NCBI RefSeq assembly: GCF_013778325.1
Contig: NZ_JACEIB010000027.1
Coordinates: 310,001-374,000 of the forward strand
Direction of reading: 5' to 3'
From: Sphingomonas chungangi
Lineage (GTDB): Bacteria > Pseudomonadota > Alphaproteobacteria > Sphingomonadales > Sphingomonadaceae
Length of the DNA: 64,000 nucleotides
A program made the position numbers and the translations under genes. How positions within the stretch are numbered: position 1 is the first letter of the stretch; each line of letters opens with the position of its first letter. Below the pieces are notes generated by a model. It saw only the letters and a program-made list of their open reading frames with translations. It had not been told where the DNA came from and did not search any database. This document shows positions 47,442-55,109 of this stretch, one piece after another.

Positions 47442-47543
47442 GGGATTCGGTGTAGCGGCATGTCCCGAAGCGGTCCACTTTCCGGCGGGATCGCCCGCTT
47501 GTTCATGCAATGTCAGCGATTCGGCGTGCTATATTGGCAGAAG

Positions 47544-48497
47544 ATGAGCCCGCTTCCCGCCGTATCCGTGATCATTCCGGCCTGGGGTGTCGCTCACCTC
47601 GTCGGTGAGGCGCTGGTGTCGCTCCAATCGCAGGGCTTTGAAGATTGGGAAGCAATCGTCGTCGATGACGGCGATCCGACGGTAGAGCCTGCCGTCGCGC
47701 CTTACACGGAAGGCGATCCGCGCATCCGCTTCGTGCCGAGCCCGCGCGGCGGCGTGTCGGCGGCACGCAACCACGCGCTGAAAGCAGCTCGCGCGCCATT
47801 GATCGCTCTGCTCGACGGCGACGATCTCTACATGCCGGGCTATCTCGAGCGGATGGTGGGTGCGATCTCGGCCGATCCGGCGCTCGGACTGGTAACGTGC
47901 GACGCCATCTTCACCGGCCAGACGACGCGCGCCGGCCGGCGCTTCTCCGATTATTCGGCGCAGGACGGCGAGCGCAGCCTTGATGCGATCATCGCACGGC
48001 GGTTCAACATCTTCATCGCCTCGATCATGCGTCGCGAGGTGATCGAGACCGTCGGCGGCTTCGACGAGGAGCTTGTCGCGGCCGAGGATCTCGATCTGTG
48101 GATCCGGATCGCCGAAAGCGGCTGGCCGATCGGCCGGGTCTCCGATCCGCTGGTGCTGTACCGCCGCCGCCCCGGCTCGCTCTCCACTTCGACGCTGAAG
48201 CTGCGCCACGCCGCCGCCATGATGTACGACAAGGCGGCGCTGCGCCTCGCCCATCGCGCCGAAGCCGCCACCGCCGCAGCCATGGCGGCGGCGATGCGCG
48301 ACGAGGCGGGCTGGGTGGAAGGCGAAGATCTCGTCATCGCCGGGAAGACTCGCGACGGCCTCGCGATGCTCCGACTGTCCCACGCCGAGCGCCGCTCACC
48401 ACGCTGGCGCATGATGATGCCGATCTTTTCCGCTATGCCCCCGCTCGCCCGCCCCGTGCTTGCCTGGCGCCGCCGACAGGAGCTCGCTGAAGGGTAA
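47544..48497 (+). CDS. Family 2 glycosyltransferase (soluble)
   Basis: A 317-residue GT-A-fold transferase. VSVIIPAWGVAHLVGEAL opens the nucleotide-sugar domain, IVVDDGDPT carries the first Asp motif, SAARNHALKAARAPLIALLDGDDLYMPGYL contains the DxD equivalent, and GFDEELVAAEDLDLWIRIAESG the acceptor-side acidic motif. There is no membrane helix, so it probably acts at the cytoplasmic face on a lipid- or protein-linked acceptor. The ATG at 47544 follows GCAGAAG. No other glycan genes are adjacent, so the product is unknown. Confidence 0.85.
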   Translation: MSPLPAVSVIIPAWGVAHLVGEALVSLQSQGFEDWEAIVVDDGDPTVEPAVAPYTEGDPRIRFVPSPRGGVSAARNHALKAARAPLIALLDGDDLYMPGYLERMVGAISADPALGLVTCDAIFTGQTTRAGRRFSDYSAQDGERSLDAIIARRFNIFIASIMRREVIETVGGFDEELVAAEDLDLWIRIAESGWPIGRVSDPLVLYRRRPGSLSTSTLKLRHAAAMMYDKAALRLAHRAEAATAAAMAAAMRDEAGWVEGEDLVIAGKTRDGLAMLRLSHAERRSPRWRMMMPIFSAMPPLARPVLAWRRRQELAEG

Positions 48498-48566
48498 GGG
48501 TTGGCGCCGCCGCCGGGCTCGGCTAGGCCGTCGCCGAACCAAAGCCCCAAGGAAAGGACGCCTGCC

Positions 48567-49043
48567 ATGACCATCCAGATCGGCGACACGCTTCCCGACG
48601 TGACCTTCACGACGATGACCGAGAGCGGCCCCGAGCCGGTGGGCAACGACTTCTTCGCCGGCAAGACGGTGGCGCTGTTCGCGGTGCCCGGCGCCTTCAC
48701 GCCGACCTGCTCGGCCAAGCACCTGCCCGGATTCATCGATAAGGCCGACGAGCTCAAGGCCAAGGGCGTGGACGCCATCGCCTGCACCTCGGTCAACGAC
48801 GTGTTCGTGATGGGCGCCTGGGGCAAGTCCAGCGGTGCCGAGGGCATCACCATGCTGGCGGACGGCAACGGCGCCTTCGCCGAAGCCGTGGGCCTCACCA
48901 TGGACGGCTCCAAGTTCGGCATGGGCACGCGCTCGCAGCGTTACTCGATGCTGGTCGAGGACGGCGTGGTGAAGCAGCTCAACGTCGAGGGTCCGGGCGA
49001 GTTCAAGGTCAGCACCGCCGACCATATGCTCGGCCAGCTCTGA
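48567..49043 (+). CDS. Peroxiredoxin (Prx5/AhpE-like type)
   Basis: A 158-residue Prx5-subfamily peroxiredoxin that reduces H2O2 and organic hydroperoxides. The peroxidatic Cys48 is in VPGAFTPTCSAKHLPGF, and the Arg in GMGTRSQRYSML and the VGLTMDG segment match the subfamily. There is no second conserved Cys, so it probably works as a 1-Cys enzyme with glutathione or glutaredoxin. AAGGAAAGGA precedes the ATG at 48567. It stands alone and ends convergently with the diguanylate cyclase. Confidence 0.93.
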   Translation: MTIQIGDTLPDVTFTTMTESGPEPVGNDFFAGKTVALFAVPGAFTPTCSAKHLPGFIDKADELKAKGVDAIACTSVNDVFVMGAWGKSSGAEGITMLADGNGAFAEAVGLTMDGSKFGMGTRSQRYSMLVEDGVVKQLNVEGPGEFKVSTADHMLGQL

Positions 49044-49077
49044 GGCCTCTGGCGGTCGGGCTCCCGGTCCGGCCGCC

Positions 49078-50319
49078 TCAGCCGGCCGCGCGTCGCGGCA
49101 TCACTGCATAATCGAATTTGGGCTGGCGGCCCGATTCCGCCGGCACGAAGCGCGGCGGCGCCAGCGTGATCCGGTCGCGCCCGTCCATCTTCGATGCATA
49201 GAGCGCCTGGTCGGCGCGCTGCATCATATCGGCCAGCGTGTCGTGCCGGCCGGCGAGAACCGCGACACCGAAGCTCGCGGTGATGCGATAGTCCGGCCCG
49301 AGCTCCGGCACGGCGGCGGCGAAACCGGCGCGGACGCGCTCCATCGCCTCCATCGCCGCGCGGTCACCGGTATCGGGCAGGACGAGCACGAACTCCTCGC
49401 CGCCCAGCCGGCCGAACAGGTCGCAACCGCGGATGACGCTCGTCACATGGGTGGCGAAGCGCTGGAGCGCGAGATCGCCGAGCGAATGGCCGAAGCGGTC
49501 GTTCACCGCCTTGAAGCGATCGATGTCGGCGATCACCACCGCCAGCGGCCGCCCCTTGCGCTGCGCCTGCGCGAGCAGCGGCAGCGCCGCCTGCTCGAAC
49601 CCGCGCCGGTTGAGGATGCCCGTCAGCGGATCGCTGCCAGCCAATCTCCGCATCCCCTCCGCCAGATCGGCTGCAAGCAGGAACATCGCGAACAGACCGA
49701 CCCCGAACAGGCCGGTCGGCACGCCCATCAGCATCATCAGCCGGTAGAGGCGGAAGGCGGGATCCTCGGTCGGATAAGCCGAGCCGGTCGGCGTGCACAG
49801 CGCCAGCGCGCCGAGCGCGGTCGTGTAGGCGGCGAAGAGCACGAGCATCCAGAAGGCCGCGCCGCCCGTGGCGAGCCGTCCGTTGCGCGCCCCGGCACGT
49901 AGCGACATCGCCGAGACGACCAGCATGGCAGCGCAGAACAGAACCACGAGCGCGCGCGTGAAGCCGGCCTCGTTCGATCGCAGGATCGCCGCGCCGGCGA
50001 AGAAGACGGTGACGCTCGCCGCCGCCATGATCGCATCCCACCGCAGCGCCATCCCGGCGCGACGCCGAAACCCCAGGGCAATCAGCGCAAAGCTGCCGAT
50101 CGAGCAGATCGCGGAGATCAGGGTTAGACCGGAATTGGCGGGCAGCAACCAAACCTTGAGCAGGTTGGCCGCCCAGTTGGCGGCGGACAGGCCATAGGCC
50201 AGCGACCATAGCGCCGCATGCGCTTCGCGCCCGAAGGCGCGCCAGGCGACGGCGAGCGCAATGCTGAGCAGCAAACTCGTCGCCACCAGGCTGAAGAGGA
50301 CGATCACCGCGGATTCCAT
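49078..50319 (-). CDS. Membrane diguanylate cyclase (GGDEF)
   Basis: A 413-residue protein with about six or seven N-terminal membrane helices (residues 1-215) and a C-terminal GGDEF domain. The active site is GGEEF at residues 306-310, and an RxxD inhibitory site (RGCD, 297-300) lies at the normal five-residue distance. DPLTGILNRRGF and DIDRFKAVNDRFGHSLGD are the other signatures, so the enzyme should make c-di-GMP and be product-inhibited. The helical sensor is not assigned to a known family. A PilZ receptor is encoded at 21152, but there is no physical link. Confidence 0.92.
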   Translation of the reverse strand: MESAVIVLFSLVATSLLLSIALAVAWRAFGREAHAALWSLAYGLSAANWAANLLKVWLLPANSGLTLISAICSIGSFALIALGFRRRAGMALRWDAIMAAASVTVFFAGAAILRSNEAGFTRALVVLFCAAMLVVSAMSLRAGARNGRLATGGAAFWMLVLFAAYTTALGALALCTPTGSAYPTEDPAFRLYRLMMLMGVPTGLFGVGLFAMFLLAADLAEGMRRLAGSDPLTGILNRRGFEQAALPLLAQAQRKGRPLAVVIADIDRFKAVNDRFGHSLGDLALQRFATHVTSVIRGCDLFGRLGGEEFVLVLPDTGDRAAMEAMERVRAGFAAAVPELGPDYRITASFGVAVLAGRHDTLADMMQRADQALYASKMDGRDRITLAPPRFVPAESGRQPKFDYAVMPRRAAG

Positions 50320-50389
50320 CCCCGGCTCTATCCGGCCATCCTCGTGAAAGATTTGCTAAATTCCCAGGCGATTTCGCCCGATCGTGCAA

Positions 50390-51157
50390 TTACCCCGCGA
50401 GGAATCGCGCCATCGCCTCGCCCAGCGCCTTATTTGTTACGGCGCTCATATGATTTCCAGGCACGATCGCGAACTCTCCATGGGGCAGCGCATCGGCGAG
50501 CGACTCGGCCGAACCGTTGTCGTCGTCATCCTTGCCGGAGACTACGAGGACAGGCGCCTCGGTGGCACGGATCGCCTCGATCGGCGTGTCGACGAAGGTC
50601 TCCAGTACGTGGAGCAGCGCGACCGGATCGCCGCCGGTGGTCTTGAGGAAAGCCTCCGCCATCCATTCCGGCGATCCGCGCTCGAACGTGCCGAGATGGG
50701 TGAGGATATTCCGGAAGTGCCCGCCCCGCCCGACCGCGTTGACCGTGCCCTGCAGGCCCATGCCGCCGCAGATCGCCTTGGCGGGTTTCGCACCCCGCAC
50801 CAGCATCCGCATCGTCGTGCGTCCGCCAAGCGAATAGCCGCCGAGATCGTAATCGGTGAGGCCGAGATGCTCGATCAGCGCGAAGCCGTCGTCGGCCAGC
50901 GCATCCTTCGGATAGGCGGCGGGATCGTGCGACTTGGTGCTGTCGCCATGGCCACGCAGGTCGGGCATGATCACGCGATAGCCCTCGGCGGCGATCCGTT
51001 CGGCGTGCCCATAGCGCAGCCAGTTGACCGTCGCGGTCGAGAAGAAGCCATGGATCAGGACGAGCGGCCGCCCCTCACCCAGTTCGCGATAGGCGATCTC
51101 CTCACCATCGAAGCTTTTGAAGCGGCGGACGGGCAGGTCAGTCGGGGAGCTTGCCAA
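50390..51157 (-). CDS. Alpha/beta hydrolase
   Basis: A 255-residue alpha/beta-fold hydrolase. VLIHGFFSTATVNWL gives the oxyanion-hole region, GYSLGGRTT the nucleophile elbow (Ser), VSGKDDDDN the acidic residue and VPGNHMSAV the catalytic His. Substrate unknown; esterase or lipase-like. The TTG at 51157 is the best start available; it overlaps the GFA-family stop by about 20 bases, consistent with translational coupling. An internal start near PVRRFKSF would also keep all motifs. Confidence 0.85.
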   Translation of the reverse strand: MASSPTDLPVRRFKSFDGEEIAYRELGEGRPLVLIHGFFSTATVNWLRYGHAERIAAEGYRVIMPDLRGHGDSTKSHDPAAYPKDALADDGFALIEHLGLTDYDLGGYSLGGRTTMRMLVRGAKPAKAICGGMGLQGTVNAVGRGGHFRNILTHLGTFERGSPEWMAEAFLKTTGGDPVALLHVLETFVDTPIEAIRATEAPVLVVSGKDDDDNGSAESLADALPHGEFAIVPGNHMSAVTNKALGEAMARFLAG

Positions 51158-51584
51158 CGGCGTTCATCCAGCGATCGACGGCAGCGGCATGTTCGTCCAG
51201 CCGCTTGCCGGGCAGGTTTGTGACGTCCATCCACGCCTCCAGCGCCGTCTCGATCGAGAAGTTGGAGGTGGGGCGGAAACGGGCGGGGTCGTCGAACGAG
51301 CCGACGGTCAGGTCCATATTCTCGCTGTCGAGGAATTGGAAGCCGAGCGGCGTGCCGCATGCCGCGCAGAAGGGCCGCTTGGCGATCGGCGAGGACTGGT
51401 AATAGTCCGGCGGCGACGCGGTCCAATCCACATCGGCCTGCCGTACATTCTTGAACGCGATCGAGACGCCGCCCGTCGCCCGCTTGCAGTAATTGCAGTG
51501 GCACAGATAGGCCTCGCCGTCGGCGACCTTCACCGCATAGCGTACGCGCCGGCACTGGCAGCCGCCGGTCATGATATCGGTCAT
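51138..51584 (-). CDS. GFA-family zinc protein (second of three)
   Basis: A 148-residue GFA/CENP-V-fold protein with zinc Cys motifs MTGGCQCRRVRY, LCHCNYCKRATGG and FCAACGTPLGFQF. GAAGGAGAG precedes the ATG at 51584; the ORF extension upstream is not supported. It shares an operon-like overlap with the downstream hydrolase. It is divergent from the PspC-like gene whose promoter lies in the 200-base gap. Catalytic activity is not predictable from the family name. Confidence 0.85.
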   Translation of the reverse strand: MTDIMTGGCQCRRVRYAVKVADGEAYLCHCNYCKRATGGVSIAFKNVRQADVDWTASPPDYYQSSPIAKRPFCAACGTPLGFQFLDSENMDLTVGSFDDPARFRPTSNFSIETALEAWMDVTNLPGKRLDEHAAAVDRWMNAVGKLPD

Positions 51585-51626
51585 CGCCGCTCTCCTTCGC
51601 CCGCAGGATAATCCGGTTGGGAAATT

Positions 51627-51652
51627 TCGCCAATCGCGCCAGCCCTTGGCGA
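51627..51652. promoter_or_regulatory. Palindrome resembling an enhancer-binding-protein site
   Basis: TCGCCAA and TTGGCGA form perfect 7-base arms separated by 12 bases. The site lies about 65-90 bases upstream of the -24 element at 51717, the normal place for an upstream activating site used by a sigma-54 activator such as PspF. It is also about 45-70 bases upstream of the divergent GFA gene start. Confidence 0.45.
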
Positions 51653-51716
51653 TATTCACCAATCGGAAAGCTTGAGCGCCCTAGAGGAGCGCCCGCATTC
51701 GGGGGGTTTTCGGCAT

Positions 51717-51733
51717 TTGGCACGAAGCCTGCA
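51717..51733 (+). promoter_or_regulatory. Sigma-54 (-24/-12) promoter of the PspC-like gene
   Basis: TTGGCACG (51717-51724), AAGC, then CTGCA (51729-51733) matches the sigma-54 consensus TGGCACG-N4-TTGCW with one mismatch. The invariant GG and GC are 12 bases apart as required. Transcription would start near 51744, giving a leader of about 40 bases before the ATG at 51786. Sigma-54 control by PspF is the rule for psp genes in enterobacteria. Confidence 0.7.
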
Positions 51734-51785
51734 AAACACCCGGCATGACCGCGGGAAACCCCGCCCGATGCATGGAGTTGAACCG

Positions 51786-52091
51786 ATGTCCGCTTATCAG
51801 ACCCAGACCGACGCTCCGGCCGCCAAGGACAACCTTCTGGGCATCTGCCATGCGATCGGCGAGGATTTTGGCTTCAACCCGATCTTCCTGCGCATCCCGC
51901 TGGCCGTCGCCATCATCTTCAGCGCCAAGTGGACGCTGATCGCATACGCCGCGATGGGCATCGCCGTGCTGGCGAGCCGCCTGCTGATCCGCAAGCCGAA
52001 GGCGCCGAAGATTGCCGCCCCGGTCATCGTCGAAGCCGTATCGTCCGTCCACGGTTCGCGGCCGGCCGAAGAAATGGCGATCGCCGCCTGA
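51786..52091 (+). CDS. PspC-domain-like membrane protein
   Basis: A 101-residue protein with a PspC-type core: AKDNLLGICHAIGEDFGFNPIFLRI, the pattern of cytoplasmic loop plus first helix in PspC, then a hydrophobic segment (LAVAIIFSAKWTLIAYAAMGIAVLA) and a basic tail. PspC senses envelope stress and controls PspA/PspF in enterobacteria; no pspA, pspB or pspF is in this window. The ATG at 51786 is preceded by GGAG and begins MSAYQTQTD. A sigma-54-type promoter and an upstream palindrome precede it, which supports the phage-shock assignment. Confidence 0.78.
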   Translation: MSAYQTQTDAPAAKDNLLGICHAIGEDFGFNPIFLRIPLAVAIIFSAKWTLIAYAAMGIAVLASRLLIRKPKAPKIAAPVIVEAVSSVHGSRPAEEMAIAA

Positions 52092-52097
52092 GCGACC

Positions 52098-52535
52098 TTA
52101 ACCGCCCTGCAGCGCCGCGATCATCTCCTCGGGAGAGCCGATCTCGGCCCAGGCCGGCACGCCTTCGGGCAGCGTGAACCAGCGCTGCCTGAACGCCGTG
52201 TAGATGTGGAAGGCGCATTCCAGCTCCTCCGACCGATCCAGTGTCCCGGCCCGCACCACCGCGATGCCGGGGCGCCGTGTATTGGTGTTGTAGAGGCGCC
52301 CGTGGCACTCGCCGCAGACATGCTGGGTGCTGGTGCGGTCTTCGGTCACTTTCTTGAAGCTCACGACGGGACCGGTCAGCGCAATCACGCTTTCCGGAAC
52401 CATCGCCTGCAGGCTGAACGCGCTGCCGCTCCACCGCTGGCACTGGTGACAATGGCAAGCATAGCCGCGCGGCAGGTCGTCGATCGCCAGCGTGTAGCGT
52501 ACCGCGCCGCAACGGCATCCTCCGGTGATCGGCAT
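52098..52535 (-). CDS. GFA-family zinc protein (third of three)
   Basis: A 145-residue GFA-family protein with zinc Cys motifs ITGGCRCGAVRY, CHCHQCQRWSGSAF and HVCGECHGRLYNTNT. CAGGAG precedes the ATG at 52535 (MPITGGCRCG); the 70-residue upstream extension in frame is rejected. It is convergent with the PspC-like gene, stops seven bases apart. It is about 500 bases from the GFA gene at 51138 but clearly diverged from it, so recent tandem duplication is unlikely. Confidence 0.85.
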   Translation of the reverse strand: MPITGGCRCGAVRYTLAIDDLPRGYACHCHQCQRWSGSAFSLQAMVPESVIALTGPVVSFKKVTEDRTSTQHVCGECHGRLYNTNTRRPGIAVVRAGTLDRSEELECAFHIYTAFRQRWFTLPEGVPAWAEIGSPEEMIAALQGG

Positions 52536-52620
52536 CTTTTGCTCCTGCCCATGCAATGACGGTTGCCGCCTATAGCGCGATCTGAAAGGATCGCCGAGAT
52601 TCGAGCTGAAAGGGGCAGTC

Positions 52621-53184
52621 ATGAAACGGTGGGCAATCATCGGCGCGTTGCTGGCAACGGCTTCGGCACAGGCGCAGAGCCCGGACGAGACTGCGATCAG
52701 GGGGATCGAGGCGCAGCAGGAAGCCTCCTGGAACGCCCACGACATCGTCGCCTGGACGCAGCCCTACGCGCCGGACGCCCAGTTCGTCACCGCCTTCGGC
52801 CTGTGGTGGAAGAGCCACGACGAGATCCAGCGCAAAATGGGTTGGGCCTACACCAATCTGTTCGCGCAGAGCCGCATCCATGCCGACCAGATCGAGGTGA
52901 CGAGCGTGACGCCGGATGTGGCCACCGTCCACATCGCCTGGACGCTAGACGGCGCCAAGGGGCCGGACGGCGGCGATGTCGGTACGGTGCACCTCATACA
53001 GAGCCAGACGCTGCGCAAGGCGGGCGGCCAGTGGCAGATCGTCTCGGCGCAGGACACGGCGGTGATCTCGCAGCTGCCGACGGCGGCGCAGCCGGTTGCG
53101 GCAGCACCTCCCGCCCCGCCCGCCAAGCCGAAGCACTGCTTCCTCGCCCGCGCCAATGGCGACTGCGTCATCGAGAAGAAATAG
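52621..53184 (+). CDS. Exported SnoaL-like (SgcJ/EcaC-type) protein
   Basis: A 187-residue protein with a signal peptide (MKRWAIIGALLATASAQAQ). The mature domain, residues about 22-150, has the cone-shaped NTF2/SnoaL pattern: ETAIRGIEAQQEASWNAHDIVAWTQPYAPDAQFVTAFG, then LRKAGGQWQIVSAQDTAV. A Pro/Ala-rich linker leads to a C-terminal KHCFLARANGDCVIEKK with two Cys that could form a disulfide. Enzyme activity is not evident. Divergent from the GFA gene, with an 85-base gap. Confidence 0.75.
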   Translation: MKRWAIIGALLATASAQAQSPDETAIRGIEAQQEASWNAHDIVAWTQPYAPDAQFVTAFGLWWKSHDEIQRKMGWAYTNLFAQSRIHADQIEVTSVTPDVATVHIAWTLDGAKGPDGGDVGTVHLIQSQTLRKAGGQWQIVSAQDTAVISQLPTAAQPVAAAPPAPPAKPKHCFLARANGDCVIEKK

Positions 53185-53189
53185 AGCCT

Positions 53190-53606
53190 CTAGCTGGCAA
53201 GATCGACGATCGACACCGAGAATTTCGACGAGCGGCACCGCTCCGCCAATCTTCGATCCGCCGTAGCAAGGGCCACATCGTGCACCTGCGCAACGGCAAG
53301 ATAGATGCAATCATAGACAGGATGGTCCAGCGCCACGGCAATCTCGAACGCCTTGTCCATGTAGGACGCGGCCGGAACGAGCGACACGATCGTCGGCAGG
53401 ATGCGCAGGGCATCGGAAGCTTGTTGAACTGCGGTCTCGCCTCGCCGGACCTTCTTCCACAGTACATTGCCGAACTCGGCGAGAAGGAAATCAGGGGCGA
53501 GCAGGCCCCTTTCCAGAAGAGCCAAGGCAGCATCGGTGCCGCCCCCCGCCTCACCGTCTTCCGGCACCACCCATTTGACCGCGACGCTCGCGTCCACCAC
53601 GAGCAT
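53190..53606 (-). CDS. vapC: VapC-type PIN-domain ribonuclease toxin
   Basis: A 138-residue PIN-domain RNase, the toxin of a type II toxin-antitoxin pair. Acidic catalytic residues are Asp5 in VVDASVAVKW, Glu in FLLAEFGNVLW, Asp in PVYDCIYLAVA and Asp in TADRRLAER, so all four positions are intact. The ATG at 53606 overlaps the antitoxin stop by one base (TGATG), guaranteeing coupled synthesis. VapC toxins usually cleave initiator tRNA or other RNAs; the target here is unknown. Confidence 0.93.
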   Translation of the reverse strand: MLVVDASVAVKWVVPEDGEAGGGTDAALALLERGLLAPDFLLAEFGNVLWKKVRRGETAVQQASDALRILPTIVSLVPAASYMDKAFEIAVALDHPVYDCIYLAVAQVHDVALATADRRLAERCRSSKFSVSIVDLAS

Positions 53607-53848
53607 CAGCGGTCGCGATCTTCCCGCACGAGTTGCGAAGCGGGCGTCTGGGCGACGCCCTTCGGCGCCATCGCCCGAATGCGGGCCAACTCGTCCAGCA
53701 CATCCTGCCGCCGCCTCCCGATCATCGGCCGCACTCGCGCCAAAGCCTCTCGGAGTTCTGCTTCCAGCGAGCGCTGGTTGCGCTGCGCTGCCTCGCGATA
53801 GTCGGCGATGAGCGAGTCATCGAGATTACGGATCAGCACCTGTCCCAT
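53606..53848 (-). CDS. vapB: VapB/FitA-type antitoxin (ribbon-helix-helix)
   Basis: An 80-residue antitoxin. Residues 1-45 form a ribbon-helix-helix DNA-binding domain (MGQVLIRNLDDSLIADYREAAQRN, then RSLEAELREAL) of the FitA/Arc type. The C-terminal part is a toxin-wrapping tail ending in LVREDRDR. The ATG at 53848 directly follows a perfect palindrome with no room for a ribosome binding site, so translation is likely from a leaderless or nearly leaderless message. It is encoded immediately upstream of the PIN toxin. Confidence 0.88.
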   Translation of the reverse strand: MGQVLIRNLDDSLIADYREAAQRNQRSLEAELREALARVRPMIGRRRQDVLDELARIRAMAPKGVAQTPASQLVREDRDR

Positions 53849-53881
53849 GAGCCGATGCTATCATAGCGATAGCATCGGCTC
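53849..53881. promoter_or_regulatory. Operator palindrome of the vapBC promoter
   Basis: GAGCCGATGCTATC and GATAGCATCGGCTC are perfect 14-base arms around a five-base centre, beginning one base upstream of the antitoxin ATG. In the leftward direction the centre contains TATGAT, a good -10 hexamer. The RHH antitoxin, alone or with toxin, is expected to bind here and repress its own operon. Confidence 0.8.
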
Positions 53882-53892
53882 AACTGGATAGA

Positions 53893-54921
53893 TCAGGCCG
53901 CCTTCTTCAGATGGCGACGGCCGAGCAGCTCGGCGATCTGCACCGCGTTCAGCGCCGCCCCCTTGCGGAGGTTATCGGACACACACCACAGAACCAGCCC
54001 GTTCTCCACGGTCGGATCCTCGCGCACACGGCTGACGAAGGTGGCGAAGTCGCCGACGCACTCGACGGGCGTCGTATAGCCGCCGTCCTCGCGCTTATCG
54101 ATCAGCATCACGCCGGGCGCCTCGCGCAGGATGCGCTGCGCATCCTCGGCAGAAAGCTCGTTCTCCATCTCGATGGTGATGGCTTCCGAGTGGCCGACGA
54201 AAACCGGCACGCGCACGCAGGTAGCGACCACCTTGATCTTGGGATCGAGGATCTTCTTGGTCTCGACCACCATCTTCCACTCTTCCTTGGTGAAGCCGTC
54301 GTCGAGGAAGGAATCGATGTGCGGAATCACGTTGAAGGCGATCTGCTTGGTGAACTTCTTGGGCTCGGCGACGTCGCCGACGAAGATGTTGCGGCTCTGC
54401 TCGAACAGCTCGTCCATGCCCGCCTTGCCCGCGCCGGAGACCGACTGGTAGGTCGAGACCACCACCCGCGTGATCTTCGCCGCATCGTGGATCGGCTTCA
54501 GCGCCACCACCATCTGCGCGGTCGAGCAGTTCGGGTTCGCGATGATGTTCTTGCGCGCGTAGCCGTCGATCGCCTCGGGGTTCACCTCGGGCACGATCAG
54601 CGGCACGTCCGGGTCCATGCGGTAGAGCGACGAATTGTCGATCACCGTGCAGCCCGCCTTGGCGAAGCGCGGCGCGTGGATCTTGGTCGCCTCCGATCCG
54701 ATCGCGAAGAGCGCGATGTCCCAACCCGCCGGATCGAAATGCTCGATGTTTTTCACCGTGAGCATCTTGCCGGTATCGCCGAACTCGACCTGATCGCCGG
54801 TGGAGCGCGAGGATGCGACTACCGCGATCTCGTCGATCGGAAACTCGCGCTCGGCGAGAATGGCGAGCATCTCACGCCCGACATTGCCCGTAGCACCAGC
54901 GACCACGACACGGTAACCCAT
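53893..54921 (-). CDS. asd: Aspartate-semialdehyde dehydrogenase
   Basis: A 342-residue NADPH-dependent enzyme converting L-aspartyl-4-phosphate to aspartate semialdehyde, the branch point to lysine/diaminopimelate, threonine and methionine. The nucleotide motif is VVVAGATGNVGREM, the catalytic Cys132 is in IANPNCSTAQM, and PVFVGHSEAITIEME carries the active-site His. GGAG precedes the ATG at 54921. The longer ORF to 55134 is rejected. Single gene, divergent from the membrane protein at 55110. Confidence 0.97.
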   Translation of the reverse strand: MGYRVVVAGATGNVGREMLAILAEREFPIDEIAVVASSRSTGDQVEFGDTGKMLTVKNIEHFDPAGWDIALFAIGSEATKIHAPRFAKAGCTVIDNSSLYRMDPDVPLIVPEVNPEAIDGYARKNIIANPNCSTAQMVVALKPIHDAAKITRVVVSTYQSVSGAGKAGMDELFEQSRNIFVGDVAEPKKFTKQIAFNVIPHIDSFLDDGFTKEEWKMVVETKKILDPKIKVVATCVRVPVFVGHSEAITIEMENELSAEDAQRILREAPGVMLIDKREDGGYTTPVECVGDFATFVSRVREDPTVENGLVLWCVSDNLRKGAALNAVQIAELLGRRHLKKAA

Positions 54922-55109
54922 CTTACTGCTCCAATATGCCTTCGTCTTGCGCAGGATTGCGCGGGCGGCATAGCGCGGCATGGCATTTTGTCCATCCCGG
55001 CCATCCGTGGTAAAACATCGTTGCGGCCAAGCTGGGCTTGCACGATCGCCGACGGGCGACGCCCCGTCCCCGACCGATGGAGATATAAGAACGCTGTAGG
55101 AGAGTCGCC

